Notes: generated by a model not told the origin, from the letters alone. A stretch of DNA of 64,000 nt from UBA1351 sp963677885 (GCA_963677885.1 OY782500.1:310001-374000); one strand, 5' to 3'. Shown: positions 52,169 through 61,739, counted from the stretch's first letter. Made by a program: numbers and translations.

Positions 52169-54088
52169 CTAGTACTGAATTTGATTCCGGCCATTGGACT
52201 TTGCAAGGTAGAGCAGTTCATCAGCCCTTCGAATAATCTCATCCAAATCCCCATCAATGATTCCTTTTGTTGCAATAATACCAGCTGAAAAGGTTTGCGA
52301 AAAACCGAACTTGTTTAAAATCCGCTCATTTAGAGTTCTATTGATTTCCATTAAGAGGTCAACCGCCTCTTCCAGGTCAATGGAATGAATCATAACTACA
52401 AACTCTTCCCCACCATATCGATAAAAACTGTCTTCTTTTCTTAATCGTTTCTGAAAGACATAAGCCAGTTCAGACAGGACCTGATCACCTACATCATGAC
52501 CATAATCATCATTCACCTTTTTAAAAAAGTCCAAATCCACCATGCCTACAATTTTATCACAGCTTCCATCTTTCACCAGTTGATCACAGTCCAGTCTTAA
52601 CATTCTTCTATTGGGAAGACCTGTCAATTCATCGATTGTGGATAGGTGTTTGTATTCTTTTAGCTCTTCATAAGATTTACTGATATTTTTCAAACGGTAG
52701 AAGGTCCCTTCACTTCCCTTAAAAAAGATCCGTTCTGTGATTATTTCCAAGTAGTATCTTATATCACGGTTTTCTGTTTCTATGGTTCCATCAGGATTAC
52801 TCGTGAAGACCAGTTTTCCATCAGAAATGTATTTATCTAAATCATCACCAAGATATTTCTTGGTGACTCCATTAGCAAAAACTATCTGGTTGCCTACCAA
52901 AACAATTACTCCATCAGAGATCTGTTCAAAGAGAACCCTGTATGTTGATTCCTCATTCTTAAAAATCTTATATTGTATATTTCGACTTTGCCAATTAAAA
53001 AAGACCATAATAATCAGTAATACCGACAAAAGTATCCCAAGATAAACTATTTCTGACAAGTGCAATTTTTTGGAAACATTGGAAAAGTCATCATAAACCA
53101 AGTCAATATCTTCTGTATAAAAACCCATACCAATATATGCAGCCCATCCATCAATCCGGCTGATATAGGATACTTTTTCCAAATTCTTGCTGCCGCCTTT
53201 TTTTACGAATTCATAGTTAACAAATCCACTGTCTTTCTCCTTTAGAAAATCAGAAAAAATTTGATGCACTGAAAGTCCGTCAGTACTGTTAATTGCATTG
53301 GCATCTGCTCCAATAGAATCTAGTGTCGGACCAACCATGATTTCTCCACTGTTGGAATAGACAAAAACATAGTTTTCCTTGTCTCTATAGTATTCATTAA
53401 GCCGTCTAAAGACATTCTTCTGGACCGCATCAAAAATATCTTCCAGATAGACACCTGTCCCAACAACAACATTCAAACCAGGAATGTAATAACAGAAGGA
53501 TATTTTTTCTTTAGGTTCACCACCTGCTTCCCTAGGCCAAAAGTAAGATGCATATATGCCTTCCGGTTCATCAATCGCCTTAAGTATATCTCTGGCAAAA
53601 TAAGTACCATTGATATCCCTGGCATCCATCAAATTCGTTCCATCAACGACATTGCCAGCACCTGACCGAAGGAGGTTTCCTTCTACATCCAGAAGAAAAT
53701 ACAAATGCTCCTCATCATAATTTATGATCTCTTCATAATGTCTAACGGTTTCTTCTCTGAGAAGCTTTGGGTCTTCAATATCCATTAAATAGGATTTAGA
53801 CATAATATCACTTAGGTGCAGGATTTCATGTTCGATTTTACTCATTTCAAGGTCTGATACCAGTTCCCATTCATACTGAATTGAAGCTAACTGGGTTTCA
53901 ACCTCAGTTTTAACATCATTACTCTTCTCCTCGAAATAAAAATCATAAAATTCATCTGCACTGTATTCTGCAATATACATGCCATGATTATAAACATAGA
54001 CCATTGCTATAATTATGAAGATTATCATAAATGCAATTGTCATTATTCGATTCAGTAGCAAATCGTTTTGAGTATTAGCGATCTTCAT
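52169..54088 (-). CDS. Cache-PAS-GGDEF diguanylate cyclase
   Basis: A 639-residue membrane sensor. Two membrane helices (about residues 14-36 and 322-344) enclose an extracellular Cache domain (ASYFWPREAGGEPKEKISFC, then IPGLNVVVGTGVYLEDIF). A PAS-like region (ISDGVIVLVGNQIVFANGVT) and a GGDEF domain follow: active site YRYGGEEFVVM and an RxxD inhibition site (RKED) five residues before it. Predicted to make cyclic di-GMP, which usually slows flagellar motility. The start MKIANTQN is chosen; a GTG 13 codons upstream is possible. Confidence 0.93.
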   Translation of the reverse strand: MKIANTQNDLLLNRIMTIAFMIIFIIIAMVYVYNHGMYIAEYSADEFYDFYFEEKSNDVKTEVETQLASIQYEWELVSDLEMSKIEHEILHLSDIMSKSYLMDIEDPKLLREETVRHYEEIINYDEEHLYFLLDVEGNLLRSGAGNVVDGTNLMDARDINGTYFARDILKAIDEPEGIYASYFWPREAGGEPKEKISFCYYIPGLNVVVGTGVYLEDIFDAVQKNVFRRLNEYYRDKENYVFVYSNSGEIMVGPTLDSIGADANAINSTDGLSVHQIFSDFLKEKDSGFVNYEFVKKGGSKNLEKVSYISRIDGWAAYIGMGFYTEDIDLVYDDFSNVSKKLHLSEIVYLGILLSVLLIIMVFFNWQSRNIQYKIFKNEESTYRVLFEQISDGVIVLVGNQIVFANGVTKKYLGDDLDKYISDGKLVFTSNPDGTIETENRDIRYYLEIITERIFFKGSEGTFYRLKNISKSYEELKEYKHLSTIDELTGLPNRRMLRLDCDQLVKDGSCDKIVGMVDLDFFKKVNDDYGHDVGDQVLSELAYVFQKRLRKEDSFYRYGGEEFVVMIHSIDLEEAVDLLMEINRTLNERILNKFGFSQTFSAGIIATKGIIDGDLDEIIRRADELLYLAKSNGRNQIQY

Positions 54089-54177
54089 ATATCCATATCC
54101 TTTCACAAAACTATGCTGTGTTTCCACAAGACATCCTCTTCTATCTTCTTAACTGAAAAGATATTCAATCTATAATC

Positions 54178-54206
54178 ATTATACTACCCAGAAAAATTGC
54201 AAACAA
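54178..54206 (-). promoter_or_regulatory. Promoter of the diguanylate cyclase gene
   Basis: Minus strand: TTGTTT at 54206-54201, 17-nt spacer, TATAAT at 54183-54178, about 90 nt before the start. Confidence 0.55.
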
Positions 54207-54247
54207 GTATCGACCATTTTTATACAACATAAAGTATCTAACAATAT

Positions 54248-54294
54248 AAAAAGCCCTGTAAATCTCTTATATGTATATAAGAAATTCACAAGGC
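54248..54294 (-). terminator. Intrinsic terminator after the XRE-cupin gene
   Basis: Minus strand: a long stem (GCCTTGTGAATTTCTTATAT with its partner, a few mismatches) followed by TTTTTA, 7 nt after the stop codon. Confidence 0.85.
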
Positions 54295-54300
54295 AATAAG

Positions 54301-54861
54301 TTAGCGTTTTATACCATAATAAATAACAATACCAAGTCTGGCCGGCGTCTTACCTGAATTATGGTAGGAATGGTCCTGGTCTCCGAAAAACCGTGTAGCG
54401 TCTCCTTCGTGAAGGGTAACTTCTTCGTCCTTGATCCGGAGGCTGATTTCACCGGCGTTAACCACAATGACTTCCACTGTTCCTTCTGCATGAGGCTCTG
54501 CATCAATATAGGATCCCGGTTCCATATCTACCTTGTAGACTTCATAGGGTCTGCCGTCTTCGTAGGTAAAATACGGATAAACCTTGCTTTTGCCGTTATC
54601 TTCTGATATATAGGCCACTTGGGATTTTCGAATAATCTCATGTTCATCCTGTTTCTCTTTAACCAGTTCGGTAAGTCCTACATGAAGGCCGTTGGCAATC
54701 TTCCAAACCGTCGCAAGGGTTGGATTGGACTCGCCTCTTTCAATCTGGCCCAACATGGACTTGGAAACACCAGTAGCCCCTGCCACCTTATCAAGGCTGA
54801 GTCCCCGTTCATCACGGATAGCCTTAAGGTTGGCGGCCAGGATTAACTGTAGATCTTCCAT
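54301..54861 (-). CDS. XRE-family regulator with cupin domain
   Basis: A 186-residue protein: helix-turn-helix at residues 8-62 (LSLDKVAGATGVSKSMLGQI, ERGESNPTLATVWKIANGL) and a cupin_2 domain from about 110 (AEPHAEGTVEVIVVNAGEIS, HEGDATRFFGDQDHSYHNSG). Such regulators often control amine, amino-acid or redox pathways; ligand unknown. Its ATG overlaps the YbjQ-like stop codon in TAATG. Confidence 0.92.
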   Translation of the reverse strand: MEDLQLILAANLKAIRDERGLSLDKVAGATGVSKSMLGQIERGESNPTLATVWKIANGLHVGLTELVKEKQDEHEIIRKSQVAYISEDNGKSKVYPYFTYEDGRPYEVYKVDMEPGSYIDAEPHAEGTVEVIVVNAGEISLRIKDEEVTLHEGDATRFFGDQDHSYHNSGKTPARLGIVIYYGIKR

Positions 54862-55172
54862 TATATAAACTTAACAGCAGTACCATAAGCGATAACTTCA
54901 GCTGCTCCCTGCATAACAGCACTGGATGCATAGCGAATATTAACGATTCCATCTGCTCCTAGACTATTGGCTTCTTCAACCATACGCTTGGTGGCCAAGG
55001 CTCTGGCTTCATTCATCATTTCGTTATAGGCTGTCAGTTCGCCACCGACAAGGGTTTTCAAACCACTCATAATGTCTTTTCCCATATGTTTGGACTGAAT
55101 AGTTGATCCTTTCACAATGCTTAAGGTTTCAAGTTCCTTACCTGTAATATAATCCGTATTAACTAAAATCAT
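54861..55172 (-). CDS. YbjQ-family protein
   Basis: A 103-residue protein of the YbjQ/UPF0145 family (sometimes labelled heavy-metal-binding). TDYITGKELETLSIVKGSTI, NEARALATKRMVEEANSLGA and AAEVIAYGTAVKFI are typical. No cysteines for metal binding here. Function unknown. Confidence 0.92.
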   Translation of the reverse strand: MILVNTDYITGKELETLSIVKGSTIQSKHMGKDIMSGLKTLVGGELTAYNEMMNEARALATKRMVEEANSLGADGIVNIRYASSAVMQGAAEVIAYGTAVKFI

Positions 55173-55190
55173 AGCAAACCTCCACTTTCA

Positions 55191-55559
55191 TTACTCTTCG
55201 TCTTTAGACGGTAATTTATTATCAGGGGCAAAACGCTCCATGATATCTGGAACCAGATCAATAATTTTAGTCAGGCTGTCCTGATTCTTAATATTAACCA
55301 GACGGGCATGACCATTGGTTATCACTAAAATAGCAGAGGGGCTGATCTTGGCACCAAGACCACCTGCTCCTATTGCCTTGGGATCATTTTCCTTCTTACC
55401 CTCTGAGGCACCGGCACCCAAGCCAAAACTAACGTCCACCAAAGGAATGATGGTTGTATTATCAATATGTACCGGTTCACCTACAACAGTTTTGGAATTC
55501 ACAAAATTCTCCATGCCTGCCATAAGGGAGTCCACATGTTTCTTAAAATTTGAATCCAT
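55191..55559 (-). CDS. ytfJ: GerW/YtfJ-family sporulation protein
   Basis: A 122-residue protein with VVGEPVHIDNTTIIPLVDVS, FGLGAGASEG and GGLGAKISPSAILVITNGHA, the GerW pattern. In Bacillus GerW is needed for spore germination with some germinants. It follows a YtfI-like gene, as in Bacillus. Confidence 0.9.
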   Translation of the reverse strand: MDSNFKKHVDSLMAGMENFVNSKTVVGEPVHIDNTTIIPLVDVSFGLGAGASEGKKENDPKAIGAGGLGAKISPSAILVITNGHARLVNIKNQDSLTKIIDLVPDIMERFAPDNKLPSKDEE

Positions 55560-55568
55560 TATATCCTC

Positions 55569-56567
55569 CTATCCTTTTGCAAGTTTATAGAGTCGTCTCA
55601 CTCGCTTGCTCAGTATTACTCTAATTATATAATATAGTGGCTGATAAAGGAAGAGTCTTCCTTTTACTTTGAAACTGCCATGAATCACTTGATCTGTAAA
55701 ATTAGGCACTACATGAATATGCCTCCTGGTTTTGACATAAAGGATTGATGTCACCCCGGCTATATAACCGGTTAAGGCAGGGTCCTCAAGTCCGATTTCC
55801 ATACTTATCCACACCTCTTTAGGCAAAATCCATTTTAAGGTTTTAACCACATATTTGGTAATGAACTTTAGCAAGCCTTCATTTTCCGGCTCCTGAAGAA
55901 AGGCCCAGATAGCTTTGGCTTTGACCAAAGTCGGATTGGGAGCTTTTTCCTTTTTAGCTTTCTTCTCCTTTTTGACTTCTTGAGTTTTTTTCTTAGGGGC
56001 TTCTGAAGTTTTTTCCTCTTGCTTAGGCTTTTGAGCTGGTTCTCTTTGTATGGCCTCAGATGAAGTTTTTACTGCTTCTTCTGGTTTATCTTCTTTCTTG
56101 TCTTCTTTCTTGCCTTCTTTTACGGGCTCCTTGAGGTCTTCCTCTTTGACCCTGGTCGAGTATTCCTTTGGTCCCTCTAAGGCTTTTTGAGTTTTTGGCC
56201 TTTTTTTATCTGACTTTTTAATTTCTTGATCAGCTTTTTTCTTTTCTTTTTTTGCTTTTTTCTCGTCTTTTATTGCCTTCTTCTCGTCTTTTATTGCCTT
56301 CTTCCTGGAATCATAGACTTTTATGAACCAGATTCTAACCAGGGTTACATCTTCTTCCTCACCTTTTTCATAGAAACCATTGATAAAATACAAGAGCCAG
56401 GAAAAGTGAACCTTAACTGACACTCCTTGATCAAAAGATCCTTCCGCCTTATACCTAAAGGGTACAAAGAGGAGTAAAAGTATGACCAGCAGAATGAAAC
56501 CTAAGATGAAGCCAATGATTTTTAAAATCCACAGCAAAAGCAGCCCTATGAACTTAAGTACTTTCAA
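55569..56567 (-). CDS. DUF2953/YtfI-like membrane protein with charged linker
   Basis: A 332-residue protein with N-terminal helices (LKFIGLLLLWILKIIGFILG), then VPFRYKAEGSFDQGVSVKVH, a very Lys/Glu-rich linker from about residue 90 to 215 with two tandem KKAIKDE units, and a C-terminal region (YVKTLKWILPKEVWISMEIG) with VHVVPNF-like end. DUF2953 proteins pair with GerW. The linker is unusually long. N- and C-parts fit the family; the linker does not. Confidence 0.82.
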   Translation of the reverse strand: MKVLKFIGLLLLWILKIIGFILGFILLVILLLLFVPFRYKAEGSFDQGVSVKVHFSWLLYFINGFYEKGEEEDVTLVRIWFIKVYDSRKKAIKDEKKAIKDEKKAKKEKKKADQEIKKSDKKRPKTQKALEGPKEYSTRVKEEDLKEPVKEGKKEDKKEDKPEEAVKTSSEAIQREPAQKPKQEEKTSEAPKKKTQEVKKEKKAKKEKAPNPTLVKAKAIWAFLQEPENEGLLKFITKYVVKTLKWILPKEVWISMEIGLEDPALTGYIAGVTSILYVKTRRHIHVVPNFTDQVIHGSFKVKGRLFLYQPLYYIIRVILSKRVRRLYKLAKG

Positions 56568-56606
56568 ACACTCTTCCCCCTTCCTGTCATCCTAATCACG
56601 TCTTTT

Positions 56607-57290
56607 CTATAATCGGCTTTTAGACAGATACAGCCTGGCACCGGCAAGAACAAGACCTATACTGATAATAAAAAGCCCAATAATCAACATCGTTGTCTGA
56701 AAGAAAAAGATTTCAGGAACCATGTTAATAAGTATGTCGGTTTTTGGATTTAACAGCCATAAGTCATTGCTGAAAAAGATCTGATGAAAGAGGGTAAAAT
56801 ATTTATTAAAATCAGAGGCAAAAAGCCCTCCAACAAGACCGATGACCACAAAGGCAACAATAAAGAACTTGCCCAGCCCCCTTAACCAGCTTTTCAGCCA
56901 TTCTTTTTTCCAAATATACATAGCGATCAGTGCAAGAAGGACGGCTAAGAAACTGATGTCCCTCATCAGTTTACCACTGAGAAAAAGGTCTTTTACATCT
57001 ACCATGTGGAGCTTTTCTCTTTGGCCGAAGACTTCCTCGATTTGTCCATTAACAGTGGCTTCCATATCCAGGCTGTCTCTTTTATCAATCAAATAGTCCA
57101 TCATCTTGTCAGTAACAATCATAAGCTCATCAATATTCATTCCAGTACTTTCCTCTATCCCATGGTTGGTATAATGCCACTGGAAATAGCTGTCATTATA
57201 GACTACCACCTGTAATGAAGTAAAAAGTAAAAGAATAAAAAGCATGATGTACAATATAACAAAGCCTGTGTTTTTAAGCAGGTTGGTCAT
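56607..57290 (-). CDS. DUF1461/TIGR01906-like integral membrane protein
   Basis: A 227-residue protein with about five membrane helices. YNDSYFQWHYTNHGIEESTG and VKDLFLSGKLMRDISFLAVL fit the TIGR01906 family of unknown function. The ATG at 57290 has GGAG upstream and lies inside the end of the next gene upstream. Confidence 0.78.
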   Translation of the reverse strand: MTNLLKNTGFVILYIMLFILLLFTSLQVVVYNDSYFQWHYTNHGIEESTGMNIDELMIVTDKMMDYLIDKRDSLDMEATVNGQIEEVFGQREKLHMVDVKDLFLSGKLMRDISFLAVLLALIAMYIWKKEWLKSWLRGLGKFFIVAFVVIGLVGGLFASDFNKYFTLFHQIFFSNDLWLLNPKTDILINMVPEIFFFQTTMLIIGLFIISIGLVLAGARLYLSKSRL

Positions 57291-57627
57291 AAATATTATC
57301 TCCATTCATTAAAGCGTCCAAAATCTGAGTCTTATTAAGGTCAATGGACTGTCGGATACATAAGTTAAAGAAATAGGCGACAAAATCCTCAAATTCCCTG
57401 GTATTTTTTACAGCACCAATAACCAGGTAGTCCTGGGAAATTTCCGACAGTCGATAATACTCATCCAGATCAATAAACTGAAAGAGATTGGTCCCTTGCC
57501 TTCGCATAATAATAGGATGAATATCTCTTGGCAGTTTTGCCTTGATGCTCTCTAATTGATGCCTTATACGCCTTCGTTTAAAATGTTTAATTGTCGGACT
57601 GAAATATAGGTGTTTAACACTCTCCAT
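57274..57627 (-). CDS. Hypothetical protein
   Basis: A 117-residue soluble protein that I do not recognise. N-terminus is basic (IKHFKRRRIRHQLESIKAKL); the rest is helical with a possible folded core (YYRLSEISQDYLVIGAVKNT). It lies between the His-rich protein gene and the DUF1461-like gene, with short gaps or overlap, so it is likely in their operon. Confidence 0.65.
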   Translation of the reverse strand: MESVKHLYFSPTIKHFKRRRIRHQLESIKAKLPRDIHPIIMRRQGTNLFQFIDLDEYYRLSEISQDYLVIGAVKNTREFEDFVAYFFNLCIRQSIDLNKTQILDALMNGDNIYDQPA

Positions 57628-57660
57628 AAAGCCTCCAAAGCCCTAAAAAATCTATACCGA

Positions 57661-59295
57661 TTAATCCATAAACTGATTCAGGTAAGCGTAAATATTTTGC
57701 ATACTCATAACCTTCTCACCCTTAACATTACAGGATGTCAAGGAAGAGTAAATATGGTCATAAATCTCCTGCCCAGTCGTATGAACAATCTGGAAAATAC
57801 TCATCATAAGGCTCATTCTGCCTCTTCGCATGGTTCTGTCTTCCATGCCAAGGACCTCATCCATATAACCGACCAACTCATTTTTAATGAGAGCCAGCTC
57901 ATTAAAACCTGGAACGGTTTCATCCTTATCATGAGGACGTTCGATAAAGTAGCCTTCTTTTGTCAGTTCAAAGGCGTATCGAAGCTCTTCAATTTCAAAA
58001 AGACGGTCAAGGCCTTCAAAGATATGTTTATACTCAAACATACCGTCAATCATAGCAGACACTTTAGTCAGGGCTTCCCCAAGGGGCTCATAATTTGCCT
58101 CAACATCTTCAAAAACACCTGCAAGAACCAGTTCATCTTTTTCATTTTGGAAAAGTGGTTTAATACTTCCATAAACTTCTGAAGTCTCCCCATCAAACTT
58201 AACAAGACACAAACCAATGAGATGATTTAAGAGTTCCTGCACATCCAAAGCCTTTTCCAAAAGGGCATTCTTATCTTCTGTCAAGTGATACATATGATGG
58301 TAAGCACTGTCCTTGTCTGCTTTTGACTTGTCCTTGTCAAGAAGTATCGCCTTGACATCTTCAAGTTCTACAGCTATTTCACCTGCAATCTGGCCATAGC
58401 CTTCTACGCATTTAGGATCGAAGGATTCCTTAATCATCTGGATATGGTTCTTAACATCTACACTTGGTATACCTTGCAGCTTGACAAAGTATTCATCGAC
58501 AAATCCAAAGAACTTGTTTTTTGTCATCCGCATAGGTAGTTCAGGATAAATAATCTTCAAATGCTCCCGGATTTCAGTGGAGTTTTCTGTTGCCATTAAA
58601 ATCTCGGTTACCCGTTTGGCAAATGATTCATCAGAATCCATAACCATCATATTCTCATCGTTATATCTTGACTTATAGTAAACATTTTCAAGAAGGGTAA
58701 TCTCATCGCCATAGGCCGTCAACACCTGTACATGGTCTTTAAGTCCTTCCCGCAGTTCAAGAAGCAGGTTAAGCTCAGGAAGCAAGTCTCCACGGGACAG
58801 AGCTTCCATATAATTTTCAAAAATGTCGATATATTCATCTAAGCTTTCACAGGTCAGTTCTTCATGACCACAATCATGGTCGTGGTGATGATGATGATGG
58901 TCATGGTCGTGGTTGTGGTCATGGTCATGGTCGTGATCATGGTTTTGGTCGTGATTGTGATCATGATCGTGATGATGATTGTGGTCATGCTCATGGTCAT
59001 GTTCATGGTCGTGACTATGTTCATGGTCGTGACTATGTTCATGGTCGTGACTATGTTCATGGTCGTGACTATGCTCATGATCATAATCTATATGATCCTC
59101 TATATCAAAATCCTGGTCTTCACTACCGTGATACCTTTCCATATAACTGTAATATTTAAGAGCCAGTGAATACAACTGAAAATCGCCGATCTTATCACCG
59201 CATAACTTAACAGCCAAATCCACATCTTCTTTTGTTAATTCATTGTTCACTAACTTTCGTGACAAAGTTTTCATTTCATTATTAAACTGATTCAT
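57661..59295 (-). CDS. Protein with long His/Asp-rich tract
   Basis: A 544-residue cytoplasmic-looking protein without signal peptide or membrane helix. Residues 68-144 are almost only His, Asp, Glu, Ser and Asn, with HSHDHE units repeated five times, ending DCGHEELTCE. The rest is helical and I recognise no family. The tract should bind zinc, nickel or cobalt; whether for storage, delivery or sensing is open. The DNA of the tract is itself a tandem repeat. Confidence 0.75.
   Translation of the reverse strand: MNQFNNEMKTLSRKLVNNELTKEDVDLAVKLCGDKIGDFQLYSLALKYYSYMERYHGSEDQDFDIEDHIDYDHEHSHDHEHSHDHEHSHDHEHSHDHEHDHEHDHNHHHDHDHNHDQNHDHDHDHDHNHDHDHHHHHHDHDCGHEELTCESLDEYIDIFENYMEALSRGDLLPELNLLLELREGLKDHVQVLTAYGDEITLLENVYYKSRYNDENMMVMDSDESFAKRVTEILMATENSTEIREHLKIIYPELPMRMTKNKFFGFVDEYFVKLQGIPSVDVKNHIQMIKESFDPKCVEGYGQIAGEIAVELEDVKAILLDKDKSKADKDSAYHHMYHLTEDKNALLEKALDVQELLNHLIGLCLVKFDGETSEVYGSIKPLFQNEKDELVLAGVFEDVEANYEPLGEALTKVSAMIDGMFEYKHIFEGLDRLFEIEELRYAFELTKEGYFIERPHDKDETVPGFNELALIKNELVGYMDEVLGMEDRTMRRGRMSLMMSIFQIVHTTGQEIYDHIYSSLTSCNVKGEKVMSMQNIYAYLNQFMD
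58855..59095. repeat. Tandem DNA repeat encoding the His/Asp tract
   Basis: Short GTGATGGTC-like units, including four near-identical 18-mers (ATGTTCATGGTCGTGACT type) at about 59000-59070. A replication-slippage-prone coding repeat. Confidence 0.85.
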
Positions 59296-59338
59296 AGTTC
59301 CCTATACAGTCCTTTCCTATATCATCATCACCCTATTG

Positions 59339-60529
59339 CTAGGACATGTTTTTATTTTTTTTAACTTTTCTTAAGATGTTGGAACACCATAATAACAATA
59401 ACATATAAACCAGGGTATATACAGCAAAACTTCTTAAATACTCCTGATTAAAATAGACCTTTGACGAATAATAACCCGGCAAAAGATGGGCTAGAAGACC
59501 TGCCAGCCCCGCTTCGTCATCGATGGGAAAGAAAGATCCTGTCATAATACCTCCTGCAAGGACCAAGGTCGTTCCCAGGAGAAGATAAACCTGTACACCT
59601 CCCATAACAACAATAAGGAGATAGACAAAGGCAGCCATTCCCATAACAAAGAGAATATTCATGACCATCATATGAAGGAATTCCTTACCATAATATAGAG
59701 AGACAACCATAACCGGAAGAGTCATAAAGACTCCAACCAAACTCAGACTTAGCCAGCCTGACAAAGTTTGTTCCAGGTCGCTGTATACCAAGCTCAGCTT
59801 ATGACCAAGATCATTTTTTTGCCTGGTCACCATCCACAATCCTGCGAAAAGAATAAAGAAGGAAATCAAAATATAGAGGACTCCTATAATCATCTTTTCA
59901 AGGAAAAGACTTTGATTGTACCAGGCTAATTCTGACTCACCCCTGCCAACCATATGGATAGACAAATAATACTGGGTCTTATCCGATAAATCCATTGTTT
60001 TACCTATATTATACACTGTATTATAGGCCTTTCCAATGTAATTTCCATCTACAAGGGCTTCCATACCATCATTATAATAGTTGGCCGCCTTTAGAAGGCT
60101 TAGCTCAGCCAAAACATCTTTAGACAGGATATCCATCAACATCATCGTAAAGGAATTATCCTTAAGATATTCCACTTTAAACAGGTCCTCAGGTTCACCA
60201 GACTCACTTTGTCGACCAGCCCCATCAAGGATGGTAATAAGGGCTTCTACCTGATGGTTCCTAAGCAGGTCCTGACCCCTGTCTTCATCAACCACCTGAC
60301 CAAGGATTAGGTCATTGGCCGAAAAGGCTCTTGTGATTTCTCTGGAAAAAGTGCTGTCATCCTGATCAATGATTCCAACTGGAAATTTAAAACCTTTATC
60401 TGTTTGGCTGTAGAGTCCTGCCACCAGGTAGATTGAAAGACAAGCTACCACAAGATATATGAGGCTGGTAGACTTCCTGGCAAATATAAGTTTTAGATTA
60501 AGGACTGTTAATTGAAGGATTTTATTCAC
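59339..60529 (-). CDS. ABC-2 type transporter permease (GTG start)
   Basis: A 396-residue ABC-2 permease (YhgE/YadH-like): one N-terminal helix, a large extracellular region (residues about 45-215), then five or six helices (MIIGVLYILISFFILFAGLW onward). A GTG at 60529 (VNKILQL) has GGAGGTG 7 nt before it; an upstream ATG overlaps the previous gene by 35 nt. It pairs with the similar-size permease before it. No ATPase in the window. Confidence 0.83.
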   Translation of the reverse strand: MNKILQLTVLNLKLIFARKSTSLIYLVVACLSIYLVAGLYSQTDKGFKFPVGIIDQDDSTFSREITRAFSANDLILGQVVDEDRGQDLLRNHQVEALITILDGAGRQSESGEPEDLFKVEYLKDNSFTMMLMDILSKDVLAELSLLKAANYYNDGMEALVDGNYIGKAYNTVYNIGKTMDLSDKTQYYLSIHMVGRGESELAWYNQSLFLEKMIIGVLYILISFFILFAGLWMVTRQKNDLGHKLSLVYSDLEQTLSGWLSLSLVGVFMTLPVMVVSLYYGKEFLHMMVMNILFVMGMAAFVYLLIVVMGGVQVYLLLGTTLVLAGGIMTGSFFPIDDEAGLAGLLAHLLPGYYSSKVYFNQEYLRSFAVYTLVYMLLLLWCSNILRKVKKNKNMS

Positions 60530-61739
60530 CAGACCACCTCCTGATGCCGCTTCCATAATACCAAGTCAGAGCTAACATAGAGAGGAGACAAATCATGACG
60601 ATACCCATAACAACCAAGGGGGTTCTGGAATCAGAGATACCCGAATCAAGAAAAAGAATGGTCCTGATACCAATAAAGTTAGGCGTCCACTCCCCCATAG
60701 CCTTCAAGCTGTCCGGCAGATAATGGATAGGAATGATGGAACCACCTAAAACGCTGCCAAAGAAAACAACCATGGTCGATATCAAAACCATATCACTTAG
60801 TTCATTAAGGAATAAAGCAATAAGACCTGACACCCCAATAGCCCCAAGGGCCAGTATCATCACAAAAAGGAAGGCTTTAAGTGTCATTCCACCTGTGCCT
60901 GATAACAAGGCAAACAAAAGAAACCAACCACCAACCAAAATCCCAATGACCATCCAGTCACCAATAAAGCGGCTTACCACATACTCATAGGCCTTCACAC
61001 GGGTCAGCCTGAGTCTGGAAAAAACATCTGCTTGCCGTTCAGATATCCACCTGGTTCCTAAAAACAAGGCCATTAAAAAAACAAACATAACCATCATGGC
61101 TACAAAATAATAATTAAGACTAGATGCTGACGGCAATTCAACAATCTCCTCATAATCGTAAAGGTCGTTACGGTTTAACATCATCATAATCAGCTCAATA
61201 CTTAGGGCATCATTATAGGCATAATAGTCTTCCTTAGATACCTGGGGCCTAAAACTCTCATAAAAGGCAATGATAGACTTTTCAACACTGATTATATATT
61301 GTTCATAGGCTAGAAAACCATTATAGAGAATGGTAGCCTTAATAGGATCGTCATTACGTATTGAGATTTCCATTGGCTTTTCGTCAAAATATAAAAGGGC
61401 GGCAAAAAAGCCTTCCGGAATGACAATCATGCCATCCAGCTGCCCCTGGTTAAAAGCCTCTTCTATATCGTCGGCCTGGCCCTCCCTGAGTATAAAAAAG
61501 CGACTCAGATCTTTTTTGGACTCAAAGTCGTCTACCAGCATCTGGGTATAAATGGTTTCGTCTTCCACAACCACACCTACCTGGAGGGGCTTAATAAAAT
61601 TCACTTCTATATCATTGACCTTAAAATAAAGAAAGAGACAAAAAAAGATGGCAATAGGCAAAAAGAAAAACAGACTGTTTCTTCGAATATCCCGAATCTC
61701 TTCCAGGATATTTTTACCTATTAAGAGAAATACTTTCAT
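60522..61739 (-). CDS. ABC-2 type transporter permease
   Basis: A 405-residue permease with the same layout: N-terminal helix (SLFFFLPIAIFFCLFLYFKV), large extracellular part, then helices from FVAMMVMFVFLMALFLGTRW. GGSIIPIHYLPDSLKAMGEW fits ABC-2 permeases. It overlaps the second permease by 8 nt. Substrate unknown. Confidence 0.83.
   Translation of the reverse strand: MKVFLLIGKNILEEIRDIRRNSLFFFLPIAIFFCLFLYFKVNDIEVNFIKPLQVGVVVEDETIYTQMLVDDFESKKDLSRFFILREGQADDIEEAFNQGQLDGMIVIPEGFFAALLYFDEKPMEISIRNDDPIKATILYNGFLAYEQYIISVEKSIIAFYESFRPQVSKEDYYAYNDALSIELIMMMLNRNDLYDYEEIVELPSASSLNYYFVAMMVMFVFLMALFLGTRWISERQADVFSRLRLTRVKAYEYVVSRFIGDWMVIGILVGGWFLLFALLSGTGGMTLKAFLFVMILALGAIGVSGLIALFLNELSDMVLISTMVVFFGSVLGGSIIPIHYLPDSLKAMGEWTPNFIGIRTILFLDSGISDSRTPLVVMGIVMICLLSMLALTWYYGSGIRRWSGE

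Noticed and set aside
58855..59095. CRISPR array
   Set aside because: The repeats are contiguous, have no spacers and are in frame with the His/Asp-coding gene.
58864..59169. Plus-strand frame of Met/Val repeats opposite the His-rich gene
   Set aside because: Shadow of the tandem repeat; low-complexity translation without support.
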